Part shown: one piece after another, positions 7,752 to 14,979 of the stretch
Layout of the letters: each line of letters opens with the position of its first letter
Numbering within the stretch: the stretch's first letter is position 1
Source of the DNA: Akkermansiaceae bacterium UBA4145
Lineage (GTDB): Bacteria; Verrucomicrobiota; Verrucomicrobiia; Verrucomicrobiales; Akkermansiaceae
Direction of reading: 5' to 3'
Length of the DNA: 19,231 nt
Assembly (NCBI GenBank): GCA_002380675.1
Contig: DFWB01000246.1
Location: 1-19,231 of the forward strand
Program-made: the position numbers and the translations under genes
The notes under the pieces: model-generated
Told to the model about the DNA's origin: nothing
The model's database searches: none
Seen by the model: only the letters and a program-made list of their open reading frames with translations

Positions 7752-9760
7752 AAGTTTCTTTGGTTCAGCGGTGCAGAGAAACGGATGGTCGTCCCCTTGT
7801 TTACAATACTGTCGATTTTCAACTGTCCGTTCACTCGATTTGCCCTACGGCGAAAATTTTTCAAGCCGTGGCCTGAACCCTTGGCTGCCTCAGGTTCAAA
7901 CCCAACTCCATCATCCACTACCTCGAATGTCACGTGACTGGGTGTCAATTCAAAAACTACCCGGACTTTGGTAGCATTCGCGTGCTTCTGGACGTTGTTG
8001 AGTGCTTCCTTGAAAGCGAAGAAGAAATGACGGCGGGATTGAAGTCCAATCGGCCTGCTTTTTTGGGATGGGGGTATGGAATGCACCGAAGTGTCGAGGT
8101 GACCTACGATCAGCTCAATAGATTCCCTCATTCTCATGAAAAGATCCCGTGTGGTAGCCTCCCCGGTGTCTATAAGCCATACAATATCACGCATGGCCTC
8201 TGCTGTCTGTTCGGCTGTTTCCTGGATTTCTCTGAAGTCGTCGCGGGCAGTATCACAGGCATCTTGGTTTGTGCTGCCTACTTCGCTGATGAGCACGATT
8301 CCGGCAAGGTTGCTCCCGATGTCATCATGAAGATCTCTTGCGATCTGTTTGCGTAGCTTTTCTGAATCCCTTATGCGCACGGACCGTTGCCTGAAAATCA
8401 TCCAGATCCATCCAACGAGAGCAATGCCTCCGATGGTTGCGACTCCTATCGTCAACCTTGTGAGAGCTGTATCAGTATCCTTGCTCTGACGGTTGACGAG
8501 CTGGGTGCGTTCGTCCTCGAGAGCTCCGCGGGCGATGATGACATCAATGTAATCGGGCAACTCGATCAGACTCGAGGAGCTTGAGAAGCCATCCACTACA
8601 TTTTGTGGAGACCATCCAGTATTACTTAGGTCGGTGCTTTGATCGCTTACGCTCACTTTCTTGTGGAGAGCGACGTTAACACCCTTGTGATATGCCTGAA
8701 GTTCCGAGATAGCCAAACTATGCATATCGCCACGTGCAAAAAGCTCCCTTGAAGCGAGTCGTAGATAGCGTCCGGCCTCTCCGTTGCACCGTAAAATCAG
8801 GGCCGAGTCCCAGGGGAACCCCAAAGGGTGCCTGTATTTCCTAGTTCTCCACACTGTCGTTTCAAATGTGGAGTCGTTAGAGAGTTCGATCGTAAGTGAT
8901 TTTGGAAAACCTCTACCTCCGACGATCTCCGGATGATCGGAGGACGTAGGAATAATGCGGATCTCATCAACTGGGAGAGACTGTCCAAGATCAACGATAA
9001 TCCATTTAGGATCACTTGCTGATGCTGATCGCGCACTCAGGAATCCATTGGTCGGACTTGGTTTTGCCTCGTGAGGATTTCCAACCCGACTGATTCCGTC
9101 ATTGATGCGCTGTAATGACCAATTTGGAAACAGTTCCTGAGTGCTGCTCGCGGCACGTGGTCGCGCCGTGGCAATGTTGTAATTCCCAGAAAAAATCATG
9201 ATTTCTTCCATAGCCCAGACGAAGCCGCCTTTTGCCGGAACGTGTTTTGTCGAGGTGACCCGAACAAAGCGGCCCTGAAATCCAGATGCAGAAAATTTGA
9301 TGGGATACCGGCCAGGATTGGAGAAGTCGTCTTCGGTGTGGTCCGCAATGGAACGAAATCCAGTGGTAGGAGTCTTGGAGACTTCAATTTTGAACCGTAT
9401 TGGAAAACCGTATCCTTCTCCCGCGGGCCCAAGGGTGGGAAGGTGGACCGGGAGCAATACCACAGAATCGAGGGGGCGCACCTCTCCGAGGTCGATTTGC
9501 ACATAATGCGGCTCCGTCTGCTGGATGATTGTTTCGCTGTGATAGCCAAATCGTGACCCTCGTGGGCCGGTGTAGAGCGTGGGGAGCCCTGAAAGTTCTT
9601 GGTCAATCCGGGCCAGACGAGCGTCGCCCTTCCGGATGCCGGGTTTAATCAGTCGCACCATCCAGTCCTTCAGAGAAGAATTCGTATCCACGGGTGTTGC
9701 CAGAAGGGCAGGTGCAGCAGTTGCCAGTACAAAAGGCACTATGCGGAGAAGGTGAAGCAT
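7748..9760 (-). CDS. HisKA_3 sensor histidine kinase with exported discoidin-like (F5/8 type C) sensor domains
   Basis: Inner-membrane sensor kinase for the adjacent NarL-type regulator. The 670-residue product starts with a signal sequence (MLHLLRIVPFVLATAAPALLA). Two discoidin-like beta-sandwich regions follow at about 35-195 (PHYVQIDLGEVRPLDSVVLL, RFVRVTST) and 205-365 (WIIVDLGQSLPVDEIRII, RYLRLAS). A third N-terminal strand motif is at about 368-395 (NVALHKKVSV, PQNVVDG). A TM helix lies at about 436-456. The HisKA_3 box has phospho-acceptor His478 (RDLHDDIGSNL). The HATPase_c domain has its N box at 585-595 (EALNNVQKHAN), DDGVGF at 616-621 and GSGHG at 628-632. There is no HAMP or PAS domain. 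A good Shine-Dalgarno (AGGA, 8 nt before ATG) supports this start. Discoidin domains usually bind carbohydrate, so glycan sensing is an inference. Confidence 0.93.
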   Translation of the reverse strand: MLHLLRIVPFVLATAAPALLATPVDTNSSLKDWMVRLIKPGIRKGDARLARIDQELSGLPTLYTGPRGSRFGYHSETIIQQTEPHYVQIDLGEVRPLDSVVLLPVHLPTLGPAGEGYGFPIRFKIEVSKTPTTGFRSIADHTEDDFSNPGRYPIKFSASGFQGRFVRVTSTKHVPAKGGFVWAMEEIMIFSGNYNIATARPRAASSTQELFPNWSLQRINDGISRVGNPHEAKPSPTNGFLSARSASASDPKWIIVDLGQSLPVDEIRIIPTSSDHPEIVGGRGFPKSLTIELSNDSTFETTVWRTRKYRHPLGFPWDSALILRCNGEAGRYLRLASRELFARGDMHSLAISELQAYHKGVNVALHKKVSVSDQSTDLSNTGWSPQNVVDGFSSSSSLIELPDYIDVIIARGALEDERTQLVNRQSKDTDTALTRLTIGVATIGGIALVGWIWMIFRQRSVRIRDSEKLRKQIARDLHDDIGSNLAGIVLISEVGSTNQDACDTARDDFREIQETAEQTAEAMRDIVWLIDTGEATTRDLFMRMRESIELIVGHLDTSVHSIPPSQKSRPIGLQSRRHFFFAFKEALNNVQKHANATKVRVVFELTPSHVTFEVVDDGVGFEPEAAKGSGHGLKNFRRRANRVNGQLKIDSIVNKGTTIRFSAPLNQRNL

Positions 9761-9807
9761 CGGAATGATCCTACCGGGATAACTACTTGATCACGAGGCG
9801 AAGTGTC

Positions 9808-9832
9808 GGGGAGTGACGATCGCTCCTTTTTT
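9808..9832 (+). terminator. Intrinsic-terminator-like hairpin in the leader upstream of the DUF6288 gene
   Basis: On the + strand, GGAGTGA (9810-9816) pairs with TCGCTCC (9820-9826), with one G-U pair, around a CGA triloop. Six T residues (9827-9832) follow directly. The hairpin sits about 150 nt before the DUF6288 ATG and on the opposite strand from the kinase leader. No + strand gene precedes it, so it would act on a leader transcript, a small RNA or antisense transcription. Confidence 0.5.
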
Positions 9833-9871
9833 CAGAGGAGCTCCATGAAGATGTAGCGCCAGACGATTAAT

Positions 9872-9889
9872 GATGTGAACAGATGTGAA
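9872..9889. repeat. Tandem 8-bp direct repeat GATGTGAA in a divergent promoter region
   Basis: GATGTGAA occurs at 9872-9879 and again at 9882-9889, a 10-bp step that puts both copies on the same face of the helix. It lies between the two-component operon (-) and the DUF6288 gene (+), where an activator or response-regulator site would be expected. It does not match the classical NarL heptamer. Confidence 0.4.
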
Positions 9890-9982
9890 TAAGTAACGAG
9901 GGACCTTCCTTGGGATTTTTCAATTATCTTGATACGAACGCGCTAATTCAAACGTAGGAAACTGTGAAGTCTCCTTGGGAGA

Positions 9983-12409
9983 ATGCGAAACCCATCCCTC
10001 CATATCCTGGTTACTCTTATCCTTGCGGGTTCGATTGCGTGCGAAGCGGCTCGGAAGCCGGTCGTGCCCGATTTAATCAAGGGAGAACTGCCGGATGCTT
10101 TTCACGACTGGAATCTCGGGCCAACCGGAGCCAGAGGGTGGATCTGGGGATGGAATCTTGAGACCACCGATAGTCGGCAAATTCTGATCACATCAGTAAA
10201 AGAGGATACGCCTGCATTTGGGGTCCTCAGGAAGGGGGACGTCATTCTTGGAACGAATGGCAAATTGTTTGATGCCGATGCGAGGAAGCTATTTGGGAAT
10301 GCCGTCACCGCTGCTGAGACAGAGGAGAAAGCGGGCAGACTGGACGTGCTCCGTTGGCGGGAAGGAAAAACAGAATCTGTGGTAATTCAGCTTCGGGTTC
10401 TCGGTGCCTATCACGATGCCTCTCCGTGGGAGTGCAGGAAGTCTGCTGAGATTGTGGATGTTGGCTGTAGATATATCGTCAATAATCTGAAGGAAGGAGT
10501 GGATGGGAAAATCAATGTTCTCGCCTTACTTGCATCCGGGAAAGAGGAGTATCTACCCATCGTGAGAGACTATGCGCGAAGGCTGGCGCCTAGTGACCTT
10601 CGCCTGAAAATGTCTCCTACGAGTTCGATGGCATCGTGGCATTGGGGATATACGAACTTACTTCTTGCCGAATACTTTCTTGCTACAGGTGATCGTGAGG
10701 TTCTGCCTGCGATTCGTGAGTATACAGTCCGGCTGGCGGAAGGGCAAAGTGGAGTTGGAAGTTGGGGTCACACAATGGCTTGGCCTCAATGGAATGATGG
10801 AAAAGAGCATGGACGGCTAGGTGGATACGGCGCTCTTAATCAAGCTGGGTTGATATGTCAGCTTTCGCTCATCCTTGGAAAGAAATGCGGAGTGTCCGCG
10901 CCGCAGGTAGACCAGGCGATAGAACGCGGAAATGTGTTCTTTGGGTTCTATGCTGGAAAGGGATCCATCCCTTATGGGGACAATCCTCCAGATACGAGCT
11001 TCCATGATGACAATGGTAAAAATGGAATCGCGGCACTCCTCTTCGATGCTCAGGATAAACAGACGGAGGCGCAGTTTTTCTCTCGGATGGCAGTCGCCTC
11101 CTACGGAGAGCGCGAACGTGGGCATACAGGGAACTACTTCAGCTATCTCTGGGGTGCCCTTGGCGCTATGAGAGCTGGTCCCGAGGCAGTATCGGCATAT
11201 CTTAAAAAACAGCGATGGTTTCTCGACTTAAACCGGAGTCACAATGGTCAATTTCCCTATCAGGGGGGAGCGGGAAGCTCGAAATCTGAGCATCTCTACA
11301 GCAACTGGGACTGTACAGGAGCATTTATCCTATCCTACCTCCTGCCACAGGGTCGGTTGTTCATGACGGGTCGTGGTGTGAAAGTCCGGAACGCGCTGGT
11401 GGGGAGAGCGCTTACTGACACCATTGTAGCAGGACGGGAATTCAATTCGTGGGACAAGGGAACGGGGTCGTATCGCTCGCTTTCAGTGGTTCAATTGTTG
11501 AAAGCATTGAGGAGCTGGTCGCCAGTGGTGAGGCAAAGAGCAGCGAGGATTCTAGCCGAGCAGGAGGAGCTCCCCCTCGAGGAGTTGATTAAAAGGCTGG
11601 ATGCGAGTGACTATGAGTCACGATATGGAGCCTGTCAGGCAATTGCGATACTAGGAGCACGTGGATTGCCAGCAATGAAACCCCTGCGGGAGCTTCTATG
11701 GGATGAAGATCCATGGTTGCGGATCCTTGCAGCGAAGGCTCTCACAGCAGTTGGAGCACCTGCCGCTCAGCTTGTGCCAGATTTCCTTAAGATTATTTCG
11801 GAGGAGGAGTTTTCTGGTTCGGGCGAGGTGGTGCAGCGCTATCTTGCGTTTTGCCTCTTCTGCAGGGGAGGAGTCCTTGGAATGGAGGGGCTTCTTGCCC
11901 ATTCGGTCCAAGGTATGGACTTGGGAGAGTTGCGGCCTGCGGTGGAGCGAATACTCAAGAACCCCGATGCCCGGGCAAGGGCGACCGTGAAGTCTCTTTA
12001 TCACCAGCTTAATTATGAGGAGATAAAGCCGTTTCTCCCGGCCGTCATCCGATCTATTGTTGAGCCAGCCCCTACAGGAATCATGTTTGCAGATGCTATT
12101 CGACTTGAGGGCCTTGATCTTCTCGCCCGCCATCGAGTTAGGGAAGGAATGGAACTCTGTCTGGAAATACTGGACCTTGATTCATGGGGAAAACGGAATC
12201 GAATTCTGCGGTGCCTGAGGGCTTTGCGACAATATGGAGGAGCCGCAAAGCCTCTCCTCCCACAGTTACAGGAGATACAGGTGGAGCTGCAGAGACATCG
12301 TGAGAGACGCTCCCTTGACGCACAAATTGATGAGCTTAGCTCGCTGATCGAAGTACTTGAAAATGCTCCCGAGGAGAGTGAAGCGCTACGCTCCCTGTCC
12401 CTGCCCTAG
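9983..12409 (+). CDS. DUF6288-type exported protein: PDZ-like, cyclase-like alpha-helical and HEAT-repeat regions
   Basis: A large secreted protein of unknown activity, 808 residues. A signal peptide covers about residues 1-22 (HILVTLILAGSIACEA); Cys20 could be a non-canonical lipidation site. The conserved opening PDLIKGELPDAFHDWNLGPT and GARGWIWGW resembles what I recall of DUF6288 proteins in Verrucomicrobiota. A PDZ-like region at about 60-140 follows (VLRKGDVILGTNGK). An alpha/alpha-toroid region resembling terpene cyclases lies at about 150-460 (GSWGHTMAWPQWNDG, NGQFPYQGGAGSSKSEH). HEAT-type repeats run from about 505 to 625 (VVRQRAARILAEQE, PWLRILAAKALTAVGA). The ATG at 9983 is the only start, because an in-frame TGA lies at 9965. 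It is divergent from the two-component operon, a likely regulator. Its TAG overlaps the stop of the convergent dehydrogenase gene. The family call comes from memory of the N-terminal motif. Confidence 0.8.
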   Translation: MRNPSLHILVTLILAGSIACEAARKPVVPDLIKGELPDAFHDWNLGPTGARGWIWGWNLETTDSRQILITSVKEDTPAFGVLRKGDVILGTNGKLFDADARKLFGNAVTAAETEEKAGRLDVLRWREGKTESVVIQLRVLGAYHDASPWECRKSAEIVDVGCRYIVNNLKEGVDGKINVLALLASGKEEYLPIVRDYARRLAPSDLRLKMSPTSSMASWHWGYTNLLLAEYFLATGDREVLPAIREYTVRLAEGQSGVGSWGHTMAWPQWNDGKEHGRLGGYGALNQAGLICQLSLILGKKCGVSAPQVDQAIERGNVFFGFYAGKGSIPYGDNPPDTSFHDDNGKNGIAALLFDAQDKQTEAQFFSRMAVASYGERERGHTGNYFSYLWGALGAMRAGPEAVSAYLKKQRWFLDLNRSHNGQFPYQGGAGSSKSEHLYSNWDCTGAFILSYLLPQGRLFMTGRGVKVRNALVGRALTDTIVAGREFNSWDKGTGSYRSLSVVQLLKALRSWSPVVRQRAARILAEQEELPLEELIKRLDASDYESRYGACQAIAILGARGLPAMKPLRELLWDEDPWLRILAAKALTAVGAPAAQLVPDFLKIISEEEFSGSGEVVQRYLAFCLFCRGGVLGMEGLLAHSVQGMDLGELRPAVERILKNPDARARATVKSLYHQLNYEEIKPFLPAVIRSIVEPAPTGIMFADAIRLEGLDLLARHRVREGMELCLEILDLDSWGKRNRILRCLRALRQYGGAAKPLLPQLQEIQVELQRHRERRSLDAQIDELSSLIEVLENAPEESEALRSLSLP

Positions 12410-13518
12410 GCGAAGGATATAACGTTCTTGATTCCAGTGGCTCGCTCGAGGAGAAGCTCTCGGCAATCGTCTACCGGAAAGCGCTTTGTGATCACGGCCT
12501 CAATGGCCTCGGGCCAATGCTGTTTAAAGTAGGCTAGGTCGGAGATCGCGGCCTTGAAGGACGCGTCGTCTGCATTGACCGTTCCAATAATTGCCTGGTT
12601 TCCCAGAACAACGTCACGCATCAGCTGGTTGGCATCGATTGGAATACGAGCTCCCGGAGCTGGGATTCCCGTGAAAATATAGACGCCATTCACTCCCAGG
12701 ATGCTCAGGGCGTCAAAGGCAAGCGCGGAAATTCCAACAGCCTCATAAATCAGGTCTACTGATCCCATAACCTTGGGGAGGTCTTCGAGGGGAGTATCTT
12801 GTGAGGAGATATATTTTGCGCCAATTGATTCAATGATGTCTGATTTAGGGTTTGGAGCTGGAGATCGATTGTAGACATAAGTTTCAAACCCGGCGGCCTT
12901 CATTGTCATTGCTCCGAGGATTCCAATTGGTCCAGCGCCAAGAATAACGGCGTTCAACCCTTTTCCGGTCGGTTTCTCCCCATCATAATGCCGAACCCAT
13001 GGCAGGCGCTGCTGCGCTGCCCACGCCTGGGCGAGCCCTTTTTCAGCGATGGTTAAAGGCTCCGTCAGAACTGCCACATCTTTTAGATTGTCTGGCACAT
13101 GAGTAAGATACTGTTCCTGTTCGACAAAGGACTCGGTCATGAAACCATGGCATTCCTTGATGCCTCTCTCAACATAGTTTCCGGTCGAGCAGAAGTCCTG
13201 AAGATTTGACTGGCAGGCCAGGCAGTTTTTGTCCTGGCAGGGTCTCCGAACAGACGGGACAACAAAATCACCAACCTTCAGGTTACTCACATTGGCGCCA
13301 ACTTCGACGATCTCGCCCATGGCTTCATGACCAAGGACAAGGTGTTCGGATCCGGAGGGTGGATCCCCATAGACAAAAGTGCATATTTCGCGATCGGTCC
13401 CGCAGATACCCACATCGATTGTTCTGACTCTGACCTCGTCATCCTGATGGAGTGCAGGCGATGGATGTTCAATAATTCCAACCTCCTTTTGACTCGGGGT
13501 AACGGCAACTGCTTTCAT
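12406..13518 (-). CDS. Zinc-dependent medium-chain dehydrogenase, glucose 1-dehydrogenase-like
   Basis: Cytosolic MDR-family oxidoreductase resembling the archaeal-type glucose dehydrogenases (Glu_dehyd_C). I chose the ATG at 13518, giving 370 residues, because the protein then opens with the family-typical MKAVAVTPS. AGAAGG (13524-13529 on the complement) also lies 5 nt upstream; the longer in-frame TTG at 13575 lies in the likely -35 box. Catalytic zinc ligands are Cys39 (GICGTD) and His64-Glu65 (LGHEAMGE). A structural zinc site is formed by four cysteines in CQDKNCLACQSNLQDFC. The nucleotide-binding loop is GAGPIG, and YNRSP after the second strand favours NADP. Substrate is most likely glucose or another aldose, but other polyols are possible. 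The gene is tail-to-tail with the DUF6288 gene, sharing the CTAG that holds both stop codons. Confidence 0.93.
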   Translation of the reverse strand: MKAVAVTPSQKEVGIIEHPSPALHQDDEVRVRTIDVGICGTDREICTFVYGDPPSGSEHLVLGHEAMGEIVEVGANVSNLKVGDFVVPSVRRPCQDKNCLACQSNLQDFCSTGNYVERGIKECHGFMTESFVEQEQYLTHVPDNLKDVAVLTEPLTIAEKGLAQAWAAQQRLPWVRHYDGEKPTGKGLNAVILGAGPIGILGAMTMKAAGFETYVYNRSPAPNPKSDIIESIGAKYISSQDTPLEDLPKVMGSVDLIYEAVGISALAFDALSILGVNGVYIFTGIPAPGARIPIDANQLMRDVVLGNQAIIGTVNADDASFKAAISDLAYFKQHWPEAIEAVITKRFPVDDCRELLLERATGIKNVISFA

Positions 13519-13530
13519 GCGGACCTTCTT

Positions 13531-13564
13531 CGTTCGGGACAGCCGGGATATGGCTGCCCGAACG
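13531..13564. promoter_or_regulatory. Long inverted repeat over the promoter/leader of the dehydrogenase gene
   Basis: CGTTCGGGACAGCC (13531-13544) and GGCTGCCCGAACG (13552-13564) are complementary over 13 bp with a single bulged base and a 7-nt centre. In the dehydrogenase direction it overlaps the proposed -10 box and ends one base before the Shine-Dalgarno. It could be a repressor operator or, if transcription starts further upstream, an RNA hairpin that controls ribosome access. Confidence 0.6.
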
Positions 13565-13575
13565 ATGGCAGTCAA
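13547..13575 (-). promoter_or_regulatory. Candidate sigma-70 promoter of the glucose dehydrogenase-like gene
   Basis: On the complement, TTGACT (13570-13575) is followed after 17 nt by CATATC (13547-13552), so the -35 box is good and the -10 box weak. The predicted start of transcription is near 13540, giving a short leader before the ATG at 13518. The right arm of the inverted repeat lies in the spacer and touches the -10, a normal operator position. Confidence 0.4.
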
Positions 13576-13660
13576 GACGGGTCTTTTTTACACGCAGAAC
13601 CCGGTTGGTAACCTTTGAGCGACAGGCCTCGGGGCGGATCTCGATTTAATCCAGTTTTCT

Positions 13661-13871
13661 AGGAGGTGAGATCATGCGCTCGCGCATTCTGAGAGACTCG
13701 CTGCATGAATTGGGGGTAGAAGAATCTTGCTGCAAGATGCGGGAAAGTTCTGAACAGAGAATTGTCACTCGGTCGGATCCCTATGAAGTGTCGCTGAACT
13801 CTCGGCCCGTAACCAGGGAGGGGCCAAGTTGGCCCCTGCTCTCCAGCAAGGGGTTGCGAAGGTCAAATTGA
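13661..13871 (+). CDS. Possible small protein of 65 residues with a perfect Shine-Dalgarno
   Basis: AGGAGG (13661-13666) lies 7 nt before the ATG at 13674, the best ribosome-binding site seen in the window; most other genes here have weak ones or none. The 65 residues read MRSRILRDSLHELGVEESCC and onward. They are rich in Ser, Arg and Glu, with an adjacent cysteine pair (Cys19-Cys20) and no signal peptide or membrane helix. The last third is encoded by a GC-rich palindrome (13819-13837), which is unusual inside a coding region and argues against a real protein. The coordinates include the ribosome-binding site; translation would run from 13674. I do not recognise the sequence. Alternatives are a chance reading frame or a small RNA. 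Confidence 0.3.
13819..13837. repeat. Near-perfect GC-rich palindrome
   Basis: AGGGGCCAA, a central G, then TTGGCCCCT: 9-bp arms with a one-base centre. It lies 73-91 nt beyond the stop codon of the operon's last gene (13910, minus strand). It could form an RNA hairpin ending that transcript, though no T-run follows in either direction. The tight symmetry would also suit a DNA-binding dimer. Confidence 0.5.
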
Positions 13872-13909
13872 GGAGCTGTGGGCGATTCCCGGGCAGGGTA
13901 ATCTTTGCT

Positions 13910-14968
13910 TTACTCCGGAGGGCTCAGAGCGAGGAGCGCAAAGCTAGTGGCAGCATTGGAAATGTAGTGCCTGTTGTCCTTATGGGGGGAGCGGGTATAC
14001 CACCGGCCACTCGCTCGTTGCTGGGTCCTCAGCCACCGTCGTGCTTTCATCAGTCGCGGATCACCATGTTCTACTCCCGATTTCACCAGAACGTGGGCAG
14101 CAAACGCAGTCGCGTAGGCATCCGGATCAGTGGACTGTGACTTGCCGTCAGATCTTTTCCAATGCCTGTCACCAAGTTCTGGAAGGACCCACGCGCCATT
14201 CAATTTCTGGACTGAGAACAACTCGTCCTGCCATTTCTTCACCACGTTTTTTTTGACAAGATCGTTACGGTATCCTGCTGCCCATAGGAGCATTCCCTTC
14301 TGGTGGAGCGATTCAGGGGGATGACTGCGCAGGAATTTTTTAAGGCGTTGGTCCGCCTCAGCGGCCTGGGGTGATTGGGTATATTCATCACGGGAGGCCA
14401 CTCCAAGGGCGAGCGCTACGAGGGATACGCCGAAGTGATCGTCTGATTCGTATGGCCCCCAGTTGCATTTGATCCACTTTTCCCATGCTCCGGAGTCGGA
14501 CTGTATTCTCCATATGTAATCAAAGGCCTGACGAGTAGTCTCTGACAGCGCGCCCTTGGTTTTCATATCGCTGATTGCGAGAAAGGCGGCGGTGGCAACC
14601 ATCGCCTCGGCTCCGGGCGTCCGCGTCCCTTTCCTTTGATGGTCCGGGTCAACATGAGGCTTTATAAAGTCGCGGGCAAAATTTCTCGCCTCAAGGTAGG
14701 CGGGTGCCTGACTTCCGCTACGCGCTCGACCAATAAGGTAAAACCCGTTGGTGTGACATGTGATGCAGCTGTGGGACTGCTGCCAGTTCATTGCCGCATG
14801 GTCAGCAGCACGGGTGGCGGCAGGGTAGGAAAATTCAGAGCGAAGTTGTTCCCCGGCGGTGAGCGGTTCCGGTGCGAGGTGATTTTCCAGAGTTACCGCG
14901 GTGTCTTCCGCCAGCAGGCTCAAGGAATATGAGCTGATCAGTATGATGAAAAAGAACAAACGCATCAT
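13910..14968 (-). CDS. Exported protein fusing a CxxCH haem-type motif to squalene-cyclase-like helical repeats
   Basis: A 352-residue protein, third gene of the operon. A signal peptide covers about residues 1-20 (FFFIILISSYSLSLLA). One c-type haem motif, Cys68-Ile-Thr-Cys71-His72, sits in SHSCITCHTNGFYLIGR. Residues from about 115 to 350 show repeats of the prenyltransferase/squalene-oxidase type: QSDSGAW at 156-162, LNGAW near 250 and QRASGRW at 317-323, each followed by helices such as DHFGVSLVALALG and AATSFALLALSPPE. There is no cyclase DxDD acid motif, so terpene cyclase activity is unlikely. Start 14968 is one of two adjacent ATGs, 11 nt after the propeller gene. Haem attachment and periplasmic electron transfer are inferred from one motif. 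The helical part may be a structural or binding scaffold. Confidence 0.85.
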   Translation of the reverse strand: MMRLFFFIILISSYSLSLLAEDTAVTLENHLAPEPLTAGEQLRSEFSYPAATRAADHAAMNWQQSHSCITCHTNGFYLIGRARSGSQAPAYLEARNFARDFIKPHVDPDHQRKGTRTPGAEAMVATAAFLAISDMKTKGALSETTRQAFDYIWRIQSDSGAWEKWIKCNWGPYESDDHFGVSLVALALGVASRDEYTQSPQAAEADQRLKKFLRSHPPESLHQKGMLLWAAGYRNDLVKKNVVKKWQDELFSVQKLNGAWVLPELGDRHWKRSDGKSQSTDPDAYATAFAAHVLVKSGVEHGDPRLMKARRWLRTQQRASGRWYTRSPHKDNRHYISNAATSFALLALSPPE

Positions 14969-14979
14969 TCGAAGCTGTC

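Larger units (their letters stand above)
13576..13909. other. 334-bp stretch without a confident gene
   Basis: It lies between the dehydrogenase promoter and the end of the three-gene operon. It holds a T-run at 13583-13589, a TTTAAT (13645-13650), a textbook Shine-Dalgarno before a 65-codon reading frame (listed separately), and a near-symmetric GC-rich palindrome at 13819-13837. Nothing in it resembles a tRNA, RNase P RNA, tmRNA or a riboswitch that I recognise. A small RNA remains possible. Confidence 0.5.

Noticed and set aside
9964..10161. 65-codon GTG-start frame preceded by TAGGAAACT
   Set aside because: It overlaps the DUF6288 gene start in another frame. The residues show no recognisable feature, while the overlapping frame has a signal peptide and a family motif.
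13519..13575. Longer N-terminus for the dehydrogenase from a TTG at 13575
   Set aside because: The extra 19 residues are not family-like and overlap the probable promoter. The ATG at 13518 has a proper Shine-Dalgarno and the family-typical first residues.
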